The notes under the pieces are model-generated. The model was given only the letters and a program-made list of their open reading frames with translations, searched no databases and had not been told where the DNA came from. A stretch of DNA of 9,435 nt from Lachnospiraceae bacterium (GTDB lineage Bacteria; Bacillota; Clostridia; Lachnospirales; Lachnospiraceae): positions 1 to 9,435 of the forward strand of contig JAITWD010000113.1 in NCBI GenBank assembly GCA_031285465.1. The letters run 5' to 3'. Position numbers and translations under genes: made by a program. Below, piece after piece: positions 1-7,800 of this stretch (the first letter of the stretch is position 1; the number at the start of each line of letters is the position of its first letter).

Positions 1-1738
1 CAATCGATTGCTGGATCTCCTTATCATTAGCCTTGGCATTACCAACCGAACGCCGTGAATCTTCCGAAAGATCGCGAATATTAGAAGCCACCACCGCGAA
101 ACCACGACCGGCCTCACCGGCTCGTGCCGCTTCAATCGAAGCATTGAGCGACAATAAATTAATACTCCCGGCAATATTTTCCACGTCGGTGGTCATCTGG
201 TCATAATTGGCCACACTGGTGTTAATCCCCGTTAAAGCCAGGGAAATCTTGCTCCGCAACTCTTCCAGACTCTTCATCCGAAGCGCAATCTGCTCCATCT
301 CTGTGTAGCTGATCTGTCCTAGCTGTTCAATATCATCTGCTTGCACTTTAACATGGTCGATATTCCCTGTCAAGTCATTAAATGCATCCTCTAAACCGCC
401 GGTCAATTTGAAGATACCTTCATTGACCTCTTCCACCTTACTTTTTTCATCTCGTACCTTATTCATCATAAACCGGTTGCAGTTTTCCGGTACATTCAAA
501 CCATTGGCAATCGCTGTTGCCATCTCCTGACAGCTCTCAAAACCACAGGCGTGACAATCGAAGTTTCGATCTTCTTCGGTAAATTTACCCAGTAAGGTAA
601 ATACGTCGTTGATCTCTTTTCTGGTAGGTATCATCATTTTACTTGCAGAAGCCTGGTAGGTCCGCATGAAATCTTCCAGCTTCAGTTCTTTATCAAAGCT
701 CTGGAACTGCAAATCCTGCCCTTTTCTGGTCTTGTTCTTATTTCGCTGACTACGGGTATAGGTTTCGACATCATGCATAATCTTATTCATTCGGAAACAA
801 TCATATTCCTGTCCAACGGCCGGACCGCCATTGCAGCCAAATTCACAATTAAGGACATCGAAAACACTGGGTAGGAATTCCTTCTTGCAGTGGGCATAAT
901 CATCAAAATCCCCATAAACTTTATGGATTCCTTCTGAGTTGATTATCTCCAAATTAGGGTTATGTATCAAAAGATTCTCACGCAAACCTCCTGGTCGTGG
1001 GTAGATCGAACCTTCAAGACCCTGCGCTTTATCAAACTCAAACTCGGAGTAAACCTTAATTTCCGGCAGGTTGATCTTTTTACTTATAAAATATTTCTTA
1101 AGTTGATCCATTGTAACGTTATAATCGATCAGCTTGGTTTCGGCAAATTCATCCTTTTTAGCGATACAAGGAGAAAGCGCAGCAATCTTTCCAGTCACAC
1201 CCAAATACTTCCGCATATAGACGGCCGTACATAACATCGGACTGTGAATAGGGGACAGATTGGGAATCAGTTCTTTTTTATAGTGGGTTATATAGTTAAC
1301 AATCGCCGCACAGGGCTGGGTAATGATCCGGGCATCGGGCTTCTTCTCCAACAAACGCAAATGTGCCCATGTACAAATATCGGCGCCATATCCAACATCA
1401 TAGACCCCGTTTATCCCATTGTTGCGCAACCATTGCAAGGCATGACGCCAGTTGCCGTCAAAAGCAATCTTGACTGCCGGTGCCACAATAATGGCAATGC
1501 TCTGACCCTTTGCCAAGTCGGCCAAAAACCGTTGGGTATCATCGATAAAATATCGGGCCTCATGAGCACAGGCTTTGATACACGCACCACATTTAATACA
1601 CCGGTCTTCATTAATCGTAATGACCAGGTCACCATTGGCATCATAACGGGCCACATTGGCTTCTTGTGCCGGGCACACCCGCACACATGAGTTACAACCA
1701 ACACATTTATCAACGTCAATGCGTACTGTACTATCCAT
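1..1738 (-). CDS. Putative sensory [FeFe]-hydrogenase / methyl-accepting chemotaxis fusion protein (3' end off the window)
   Basis: I translated 579 residues by reading the minus strand from the ATG at 1738; no stop occurs before the left edge, so the C-terminus is missing. Two [4Fe-4S] ferredoxin motifs come first (Cys 12/15/18/22 and Cys 47/50/53/57). An H-cluster domain follows (about 80-310) with the L1 motif TQPC (C143), L2 SPCIAKKDE (C191, K194, E197) and L3 NCEFGCNGG (C298, C302). All four H-cluster cysteine ligands are present, but the proton-relay cysteine next to the L1 ligand is Pro142. A four-cysteine Fe-S module (C395, C398, C403, C420; like the RnfB-type 4Fe-4S domain) leads into an MCP signalling region with the hairpin-tip sequence LNASIEAARAGE near 530-543 and GRGFAVVA after it. 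No membrane segment is seen, so it is probably cytosolic. An AAGGAGGAG ribosome binding site lies about 8 bases upstream. Known family: non-prototypical sensory hydrogenases. Inference: it senses H2 or redox state and signals through CheA/CheW-type partners rather than making H2. Confidence 0.9.
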   Translation of the reverse strand, partial: MDSTVRIDVDKCVGCNSCVRVCPAQEANVARYDANGDLVITINEDRCIKCGACIKACAHEARYFIDDTQRFLADLAKGQSIAIIVAPAVKIAFDGNWRHALQWLRNNGINGVYDVGYGADICTWAHLRLLEKKPDARIITQPCAAIVNYITHYKKELIPNLSPIHSPMLCTAVYMRKYLGVTGKIAALSPCIAKKDEFAETKLIDYNVTMDQLKKYFISKKINLPEIKVYSEFEFDKAQGLEGSIYPRPGGLRENLLIHNPNLEIINSEGIHKVYGDFDDYAHCKKEFLPSVFDVLNCEFGCNGGPAVGQEYDCFRMNKIMHDVETYTRSQRNKNKTRKGQDLQFQSFDKELKLEDFMRTYQASASKMMIPTRKEINDVFTLLGKFTEEDRNFDCHACGFESCQEMATAIANGLNVPENCNRFMMNKVRDEKSKVEEVNEGIFKLTGGLEDAFNDLTGNIDHVKVQADDIEQLGQISYTEMEQIALRMKSLEELRSKISLALTGINTSVANYDQMTTDVENIAGSINLLSLNASIEAARAGEAGRGFAVVASNIRDLSEDSRRSVGNAKANDKEIQQSI

Positions 1739-1880
1739 ATGTTTTCTCCTCCTTGCAACAAAAGAGCTTCTCCTAAGAATTTGATGATTACCCACCAATC
1801 TGCAATAAATGGCTGTAATATGATTAAGTCTTGTTTATCGACAGTAACAAGGAAACTTCATTACCACAATAATAAACTTT

Positions 1881-1919
1881 TATGCATTTAAAACAATGCA
1901 TATGATAAGAGACTATCAT
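1881..1919 (-). other. Two adjacent small hairpins in the hydrogenase-MCP leader
   Basis: TATGCAT at 1881-1887 pairs with ATGCATA at 1896-1902 across an 8-base loop, and ATGATA at 1902-1907 pairs with TATCAT at 1914-1919 across 6 bases. They share base 1902 and so may form alternative or coaxially stacked stems. They lie in the predicted 5' leader of about 235 bases. The stems are AT-rich and short, so they may be unimportant. Confidence 0.3.
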
Positions 1920-1953
1920 CATAAAATTCCTTGAATCATCACCTTTTTGCCGT

Positions 1954-1971
1954 TAGATTTATCATAATCTA
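1954..1971. promoter_or_regulatory. Inverted repeat TAGATT-N6-AATCTA, possible operator
   Basis: A perfect 6-base inverted repeat with a 6-base spacer (TATCAT) sits 9 bases downstream of the predicted minus-strand -10 box, so it overlaps the expected transcription start of the hydrogenase-MCP gene. This is the usual place for a repressor operator. In AT-rich DNA such a short repeat can also occur by chance, and no regulator is identified. Confidence 0.3.
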
Positions 1972-1980
1972 TATTAACAT

Positions 1981-2009
1981 ATTATAATCTCATTTATAGT
2001 AATAGTCAA
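1981..2009 (-). promoter_or_regulatory. Sigma-A-type promoter for the hydrogenase-MCP gene
   Basis: On the minus strand the -35 box is TTGACT (2009-2004), the spacer is exactly 17 bases, and the -10 box is a perfect TATAAT (1986-1981). Transcription should start near 1974, giving a leader of about 235 bases before the ATG at 1738, which is long for a simple gene. Confidence 0.6.
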
Positions 2010-2052
2010 ATAAAATCCGATAGAAAAAGCGATAATTATTAAATAAAATTAC

Positions 2053-2081
2053 TGGAAAAATAGAACTTGATATGCTAGAAT
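2053..2081 (+). promoter_or_regulatory. Possible extended -10 promoter for the GGDEF-EAL gene
   Basis: TGCTAGAAT at 2073-2081 fits an extended -10 element (TGn before TAGAAT). A weak -35, TGGAAA at 2053-2058, lies 17 bases upstream. The start would be near 2088, leaving a leader of about 148 bases. It stands back to back with the minus-strand promoter, with about 43 bases between the two -35 boxes. No better pair was found nearer to the gene. Confidence 0.35.
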
Positions 2082-2185
2082 AAATTTATTGTTTACATGG
2101 TAGCATAGGGATTTCTTTTCTGAGCGCTAAATAAATAACTATTTGGAATTATTTATCAATAAGTATTTTTTTATATGGAAACCAA

Positions 2186-2208
2186 TTGACAAAAGTATTG
2201 TTTGACAA
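2186..2208 (+). repeat. Direct repeat TTGACAA, 16-base period
   Basis: TTGACAA occurs at 2186-2192 and again at 2202-2208, just upstream of the ribosome binding site of the GGDEF-EAL gene. Either copy resembles a -35 box, but neither has a good -10 at the right distance (the best gives 3 of 6 matches). It may be a regulator site or chance. Confidence 0.25.
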
Positions 2209-2235
2209 CATTTTTCATAATCGAGGTGACTGAAA

Positions 2236-4698
2236 ATGACAGTAAAAAGGCAACTGCTACTCTTTATAATATTTTTTGCGCTGATACTTACCTCATTAAC
2301 CACCGGCATTTCCTTGCTGGTCAACGTAAAGGCCATCGAAAGCATCCGGATCGACCGCCTTGCATCCATTAGCCACACCGCATCCACTGCCCTGTCAGAA
2401 ATGATCGAGCTTAAAAAGGACGAGGTGGCGTTACTATCCTCCAGCTGGAGTGTTCAGGACTACTTACGGGTTTTGGATGATGTGCACGCCTCAGACGATG
2501 ATCTGCAGCTTGCTAAGGAAGGGGTTAATGATCGTTTTCATGATTACATAGATACTCTGGAAACCTTTAATGATCTGGTTCTGCTTGATCCAGACGGAAA
2601 GGTAGTGGTCGGTTATCTTGACAGCACTGTGAATATGGATCTGTCCGATAATGATTATTTCATTAATGTGGTCGATCAAGTCGATCCCTTCTATGTATTT
2701 ACCAGCCAGGTCCATAATCCCCTAACCGAAAATGATAACCCGGAGATACGTCATCTGGCCTTCAGCCAGGCAGTCCGCAACCCGGATGGTGAACTACAAG
2801 CAGTACTGGTCGCCTTTGTCGAAACCGACTTTATTAGCGATTTCACTAATAATGTCATTTTTGCAGAAACCGGCATATCGTCCGTTATTGATGCCGACAA
2901 TTTTATTATCTGTCATCCCGAGCATCGTTTTTTTCTTTCCTATCTGACCTCTCAGAAGCTAATCGATTTATTGCAGCTTTCAAAAGAAGGAACAATTGAA
3001 CCTCATGGCATTATTACCGATGACATGGATGGTATTAAGCGGATTTATTATTATGAGGTACTACCAGATATCGGCATGGTAATGTTACTGCGCCAAGATT
3101 ATTATGAATTTTCTTCCGAGCGAAATGATGTGCTCTTATATACTCTGGTAGCTTTTTTCATCAGCACGCTACTTGCCATCTTTATCGGCTACCGTATTGC
3201 TGTTCGATTTGTCACTCCATTGCAGAAACTGACTCAGGCCTTTTCCGCCGGTCGTAAGGAGGGTTCCTATAAGCAATGTGACCTTTCCATAAAAAATGAA
3301 TTTGGCGAAATGGCTGCCAATTATAATGCGATGATCACCAATCTTGAAGCGCACTTTAAATTATTGGAAGCAGAAAAGAACAAAAACGAATATGCCTCTC
3401 TACACGACGAAATTACCGGTCTTTTAAATCGGAGCGCCTTTGAGCGCGAAATAAGCCATCTGACCATGCAAAATATGCCCTTTGGTATTTTTTATCTGGA
3501 CATTGATAATTTTAACCAGATCAATTATTCTTTTGGTCACCATATCGGTGACGCTCTGTTAAAAGCAGTTGCCGAGCGACTGTCCTCCTCAGCGGTAGGC
3601 TTTGATCTGCTGGCACGGATAAGTGGAGATGAGTTTCTTCTATCAAAAGCCGGTAGCTCCGAAGATATGATACGTAGTGCCCTAGTCGTACGGGAAGAAA
3701 TGCGTACCCCATTTATTTTAGCCAACTCAACCTTCTTTGTCACCGTCAGTGTTGGTATTTCCTGTTACCCCAAGGATGCAACCAACAGTCATGATCTGAT
3801 TTCCAATGCAGACATTGCCATGGCTCGGATCAAGGAAGACAACAAAAATCACTACTGTCTCTATGATGCCAAAATGCGACATAATATGGAGCGACATAAT
3901 CGGATAATCGATCTCCTAAAAGACTGTATCGATAATGGTGAAACCTTTTTTATGTACCAACCCATCTTTGATGTGGAAACCAGGACTATCCTTGGTTTTG
4001 AGTCCTTCGTCCGGATACGTAATTCCCAAATGGGCCTGCTTAGTCCACGAGAATTTATCCCTGTGGCCGAAAAGGATTATCTATTGATGCATCGTCTGGG
4101 ATTGTTCAGTATAAGATCCGCATGTCGGTTTATTGCCCGTTTGCGTAGCGAATGTTCCTTCAACGGTTATGTTTCTATCAATATTTCAGCAATACAGCTG
4201 CAACATCCCGATTTTGTTTCGGCTTTTATTGGCTTGATGAATGAATATGAGCTGCCACATAATAGCGTACAGATCGAAATCAAGGAAACGCTATTATTGT
4301 CTGGCGTCACATCGGCACTGGATAAAATAAAGCTACTACAGGACAATGGGATTATGGTAGCACTCGACAATTTTGACCGACAAATTTCATCTTTTAAACA
4401 TTTGCTGGCGTTTCCGCTTGATTCGATCAAGTTTGCTTCTTCTTTCCTGCTGGTCGACAAGGGGGATGAACGACTGACCAATATAAATCACGCTATTATG
4501 GGACTTATCAGTGGCTTTGGATTGAAAATGATCGCATCTTGCGTTGAGAGCGCCGCGGAGTATCAATTCTTAAAGGAAAACCAATATACTGTCATGCAGG
4601 GCTTTTATTTGTGCAAGCCTCTGATGGAGGATAATGCCGTTCAAGCACTAAAAGAAGCCGGGCAGATGATACCCGACGAGTCCCCTAAATACTCATAA
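2236..4698 (+). CDS. Membrane dCache-HAMP-GGDEF-EAL cyclic-di-GMP signalling protein with degenerate EAL domain
   Basis: An 820-residue protein. Membrane segment 1 (about 6-30) precedes an extracellular dCache-type sensor (about 31-297, with SDNDYF at 137-142). Membrane segment 2 (about 299-322) leads to HAMP (about 323-376), GGDEF (about 388-545) and EAL (about 560-805). The GGDEF domain has HDEITGLLNR, LDIDNFNQINYSFGHHIGD and the signature SGDEF at 463-467, a variant still compatible with diguanylate cyclase activity. The RxxD product-inhibition site is absent (VGFD at 454-457). In the EAL domain EAL is ESF (589-591), the DD pair is D711-N712, K732 is followed by F-A instead of I-D, and the first glutamate of AEGVE is S768. 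N649, E681, E684, E771 and Q788 remain. I infer a c-di-GMP synthase whose EAL part binds or regulates rather than hydrolyses. The start is backed by GAGGTGA at 2223-2229, 6 bases ahead of ATG. It is single-gene, divergent from the hydrogenase-MCP gene and convergent with the hybrid kinase. Confidence 0.93.
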   Translation: MTVKRQLLLFIIFFALILTSLTTGISLLVNVKAIESIRIDRLASISHTASTALSEMIELKKDEVALLSSSWSVQDYLRVLDDVHASDDDLQLAKEGVNDRFHDYIDTLETFNDLVLLDPDGKVVVGYLDSTVNMDLSDNDYFINVVDQVDPFYVFTSQVHNPLTENDNPEIRHLAFSQAVRNPDGELQAVLVAFVETDFISDFTNNVIFAETGISSVIDADNFIICHPEHRFFLSYLTSQKLIDLLQLSKEGTIEPHGIITDDMDGIKRIYYYEVLPDIGMVMLLRQDYYEFSSERNDVLLYTLVAFFISTLLAIFIGYRIAVRFVTPLQKLTQAFSAGRKEGSYKQCDLSIKNEFGEMAANYNAMITNLEAHFKLLEAEKNKNEYASLHDEITGLLNRSAFEREISHLTMQNMPFGIFYLDIDNFNQINYSFGHHIGDALLKAVAERLSSSAVGFDLLARISGDEFLLSKAGSSEDMIRSALVVREEMRTPFILANSTFFVTVSVGISCYPKDATNSHDLISNADIAMARIKEDNKNHYCLYDAKMRHNMERHNRIIDLLKDCIDNGETFFMYQPIFDVETRTILGFESFVRIRNSQMGLLSPREFIPVAEKDYLLMHRLGLFSIRSACRFIARLRSECSFNGYVSINISAIQLQHPDFVSAFIGLMNEYELPHNSVQIEIKETLLLSGVTSALDKIKLLQDNGIMVALDNFDRQISSFKHLLAFPLDSIKFASSFLLVDKGDERLTNINHAIMGLISGFGLKMIASCVESAAEYQFLKENQYTVMQGFYLCKPLMEDNAVQALKEAGQMIPDESPKYS

Positions 4699-4810
4699 TA
4701 ACAATCTAAATATTTATTCTATTGATATACCATCTTAGAATTACTTCTAGTCCCTTTATACTTTCAGACATGTCGCTTCAACGACACAAACAATAGGTAA
4801 AATTTTGCCA
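4699..4810. other. Intergenic spacer after the GGDEF-EAL gene
   Basis: This AT-rich spacer has no gene. The only structure seen is a short stem, TGTCG at 4771-4775 pairing with CGACA at 4782-4786 (6-base loop), with no clear T-run after it. It is too weak to call a terminator. Confidence 0.5.
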
Positions 4811-4837
4811 GAAGAATGAATCTCTGATTCATTCTTC
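4811..4837. terminator. Perfect 12-bp hairpin with triloop between convergent genes
   Basis: GAAGAATGAATC at 4811-4822 pairs perfectly with GATTCATTCTTC at 4826-4837 around a TCT loop. On the plus strand no T-run follows. On the minus strand it is followed by TGGCAAAATTTTACC, a poor T-tract. It probably ends or protects transcripts of the convergent genes, but it is not a classic intrinsic terminator in either direction. Confidence 0.5.
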
Positions 4838-4854
4838 GAGACGAGACTTAGCAT
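4837..4854 (+). repeat. Copy 1 of dispersed CGAGACGAGACTTAGCAT element
   Basis: This 18-base string matches 9131-9149 except for one inserted G there; the last 12 bases, GAGACTTAGCAT, are identical. In this copy the repeat forms the left arm of the interrupted stem-loop, and the pairing partner differs from that of the copy at the other end of the kinase gene. Confidence 0.6.
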
Positions 4855-4898
4855 TTCTTAGGCGGCGTTTTTTGACGCCTTAGAAATACTTCTCGTCT
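4839..4898. terminator. Long interrupted stem-loop just past the hybrid kinase stop codon
   Basis: An outer stem pairs AGACGAGA (4839-4846) with TCTCGTCT (4891-4898). After an internal loop an inner stem pairs ATTTCTTAGGCG (4853-4864) with CGCCTTAGAAAT (4876-4887), with one T-T mismatch. The apical loop contains six T. It begins 2 bases beyond the kinase TGA (4900-4902) and abuts the 12-bp hairpin on its other side. It is likely a 3'-end or terminator structure for the kinase, or a mobile intergenic palindrome. Confidence 0.5.
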
Positions 4899-4899
4899 T

Positions 4900-7800
4900 T
4901 CACGCTTTTGATAGATATTTCTCCAGCACCGCCTGAAATTTCTCAATATCGATCGGCTTCTCCAGATGACCATTCATCCCCTCAGCAAAGCACTTGTTCA
5001 CCTCATCAGCCATAACATTGGCTGTCATTGCAAAAATCGGCACGTCCTTATAGGACTTGTCACTTTGTCGGATAGCCTTGGTTGCTTCATGTCCGTCCAT
5101 GATCGGCATCATAATGTCCATTAACACCAAATCAAATGGTTCTTCTTCCAGTTTCTCCAAAGCTTCTGCACCATCCCCGGCAATTACCGGTACGACATCA
5201 AAGTTTTCCAAAATACCGGCCACCACCATCTGGTTAATCTCATTGTCCTCACACAACAGAATGCGCGCATTAGGATACTTGTCATTGCGCACCTTGGGCA
5301 GTGACAAAGCTTGGGGAAGAACATTACATACCTTTTGAAGGAAAGTTGAAACTACATAAGGCTTCTCAATGATATCTTTTATCCCCGCCTCCTCTACCAG
5401 ATCTTGAGAAAGAATCTTTTTGGCGTACGCGGTTACCAATAAAAGCTTCGTATTGCCCGAGATCGTGCCAATTTCTTTTGCCAATTCAATACCATTTTCG
5501 CCGCCCAGCATATAGTCAATTATGATTACCGAGAAGGGGGTATTATTCTCTATTGATGCCTTTACATGTGCCAGGGCATCGGTCGAGTTTCCAGCCATCA
5601 CCGAACTGATATTAACATTCTTAAGAATATTTGCCATAAAAGCCAATGAATACTCATCATCATCCACTAAAAGGATCGAACCTAACTTACCATACTGCTT
5701 ACCGATCATTTCGGTCATGAAATCCTGCATACTCTTTTGATTATTTGCTCGTTTAAAGGGAATCGTCACGACAAACACGCTACCGCAATCTACCGTACTG
5801 ATCACGCCGATCTCACCGCTCATCATATCGATCAGGCGCTTGGTTATTGCCATCCCCAAACCGGTTCCGGCCTTTTTACTGTTATCCCTGTGGAACTGTT
5901 CAAAGGGCTTAAATATCTTTTCCACCTGCTCGCCGGTCATACCTACACCGGTATCCTCAATCCGGAAGCTGAGTACTACCTGTTCATCTTCCTCCCGTAC
6001 CAGTGAAACGGTCAATGTGATCCGGCCCTGATTGGTATATTTAACTGAATTATCTAAAATATTGCGCAGCACCTGCCATAGTCTGGTCTTATCACCCACC
6101 AGATAATAAGGCACCTCTGGCTCCATATTTAATAATATCTCCACCGGCTTGTCATCAACCCGATCGGTCGCCACTAAAAATGCATTTACGATGGTCTCTT
6201 CAAGACTGAATACATCCTCAATGAAATCCATTTTTTCCGCCTCAATCTTCGAAAAATCAAGAATATCATTGATAATGGTCAAAAGGTTCTTTGCTGATGA
6301 ATTGATCTTGCTAAAAAAGTCTAGATTTTCCGCCTGTTGAGTTTTCATTAGTGCCAACTGCGACAAACCAATGATTGCATTCATCGGCGTCCTTATCTCG
6401 TGACTCATATTAGCAAGAAAAATACTCTTTAATGCATTGGCCTCTTTCTCTTTATTAGCAGCTTCCTCTAAATAGCGTGCCTGCTTAAACTCTACCGTAA
6501 CATACTGCACGATCAGGGCGATACAAGGTTTGCCCAGAAAGGTGATTTGCGCCGCATTTATTTTCAAGTGCATATCCTGTGACTTCAGATAGTCATTTTC
6601 ATATTCAAACACCACCGTACTACCCTGCCAGCAAGCATAAAACCGCTCCATCAACATGGACAGGTTAAGACGGAGCTCATATTCACCGGCCGTACAGCCA
6701 AAGATATTCTGAAAAGCATCATTGGCATATTCCAGCACTATCTCAATACTATCAATAATACCGATCGCCGTAGGCAATGCATCCAGAATCACTCTCATAT
6801 CCATCTGCGAGCGTATCAGGTTATTCTTCTGCCGTTCACTTTCCTCAATATCCTGTGCAAAAACCAGCAACAAACGCGAATCATTAATGTCCAGCCATGA
6901 ATAGTTTACCGAAAACTTATGGAACTCACCCGCACTCGTAGTAAAATAGGTGATATCATCACGCAAATAGTCCTGGCGTTCCAATATATTTAAAGCTCTT
7001 TCATATACAGCTACCGAACGGTAAAAGTCCGCCATCCGGTCACCCTCCTTCATCCCTATTTCTTTACCTGCACAGTCATTTACCTGGATTAAAATCCCGT
7101 CGCTCATTATAAAAAATGCAAGCGGTGCCTTACCCGAAATCAGGTCAATAATACCCTTTGCCCTCTCCCAAAAGTCCGGATGCTGCTCCACCGGTTTCAT
7201 ACTGTTCTCCCGGCTTATGTCCAGAATTTTCTTTCTTTGCCTGACCAGACATATCACCTTCATGATCAGTCCTATAATAACCACTGCCAGTAGGACAAAA
7301 CCCAAAATGATCAGCCGCATTTCCCCCGGACGTGAATCCCAAATACTGGTTTCCTCATTGACCATTATACTGCCCGCCGGCAGACGGCCATCGTCGATGC
7401 CAAAGCGTTCCAGCTGCTTTGCATCAAACATCCAGCTATTCAAAAATTCTGAAGCATATATACTATTTACCTCCGCTACCGAACGGCCACTCAGAATCTG
7501 CCTGACCATCGCCCCCGCCGTCGCGCCCTGATTGGTGCTATTGGCAACACAGCCACCCAATGCACCGTTGCCCATATAAGAATCAACCATGACAAAAACC
7601 GGTACATCCAGTGTCTCACTCAGTTCCTGCACCACAACACTCTCTTCATAAAACGCCCCAACCGCATCGGTCATATATGTACCCAATAATACCAGCGTAT
7701 TTTCTTCTAAGTCGCCCAGCCATTCCTTTAATTCCAACTTGGTCATATTGCGATTGTGTTCAATCTCCACCGATAGTGGGAACTGACTTAATTGCTTATC

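Larger units (their letters stand above)
1739..2235. other. Divergent AT-rich intergenic regulatory region
   Basis: About 500 bases separate the divergently read hydrogenase-MCP and GGDEF-EAL genes. No convincing coding sequence lies here. It holds a predicted minus-strand promoter, a predicted plus-strand promoter with its -35 side facing away, an inverted repeat at the minus-strand start point, two small hairpins in the minus-strand leader, and a TTGACAA direct repeat ahead of the plus-strand gene. No known riboswitch consensus was recognised by eye. Confidence 0.7.

Noticed and set aside
1..10. CAATCGATTG at the left end and AATCGATTG at the right end of the window
   Set aside because: It could suggest terminal repeats or a circular element, but joining the ends does not give a continuous reading frame, and a 9-base match around a palindromic ATCGAT is plausibly chance.
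1244..1690. 148-codon plus-strand reading frame inside the hydrogenase gene
   Set aside because: It is antisense to a gene with clear domain motifs; it has no recognisable domain and no supporting start signals.
1824..1901. Short minus-strand reading frame of 25 codons in the leader, starting MHCFKCIKVYYC
   Set aside because: The cysteine pattern is eye-catching, but no ribosome binding site precedes the ATG and its start lies in a hairpin. Probably chance.
1739..1974. Possible cyclic-di-GMP riboswitch (CGGCAAAAAGG in the minus-strand leader)
   Set aside because: Only a fragment resembles the GGCAAA-type consensus; the partner stems and the second conserved loop are not present.
1997..2023. 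SigD-like chemotaxis promoter on the plus strand (TCCGATAG)
   Set aside because: The -10 part is suggestive, but the upstream element is TAGT rather than TAAA, so there is no convincing pair.
2186..2214. TTGACA as a -35 box for the GGDEF-EAL gene
   Set aside because: With a 17-base spacer the -10 would be CATTTT, only 3 of 6 matches; kept only as a direct repeat.
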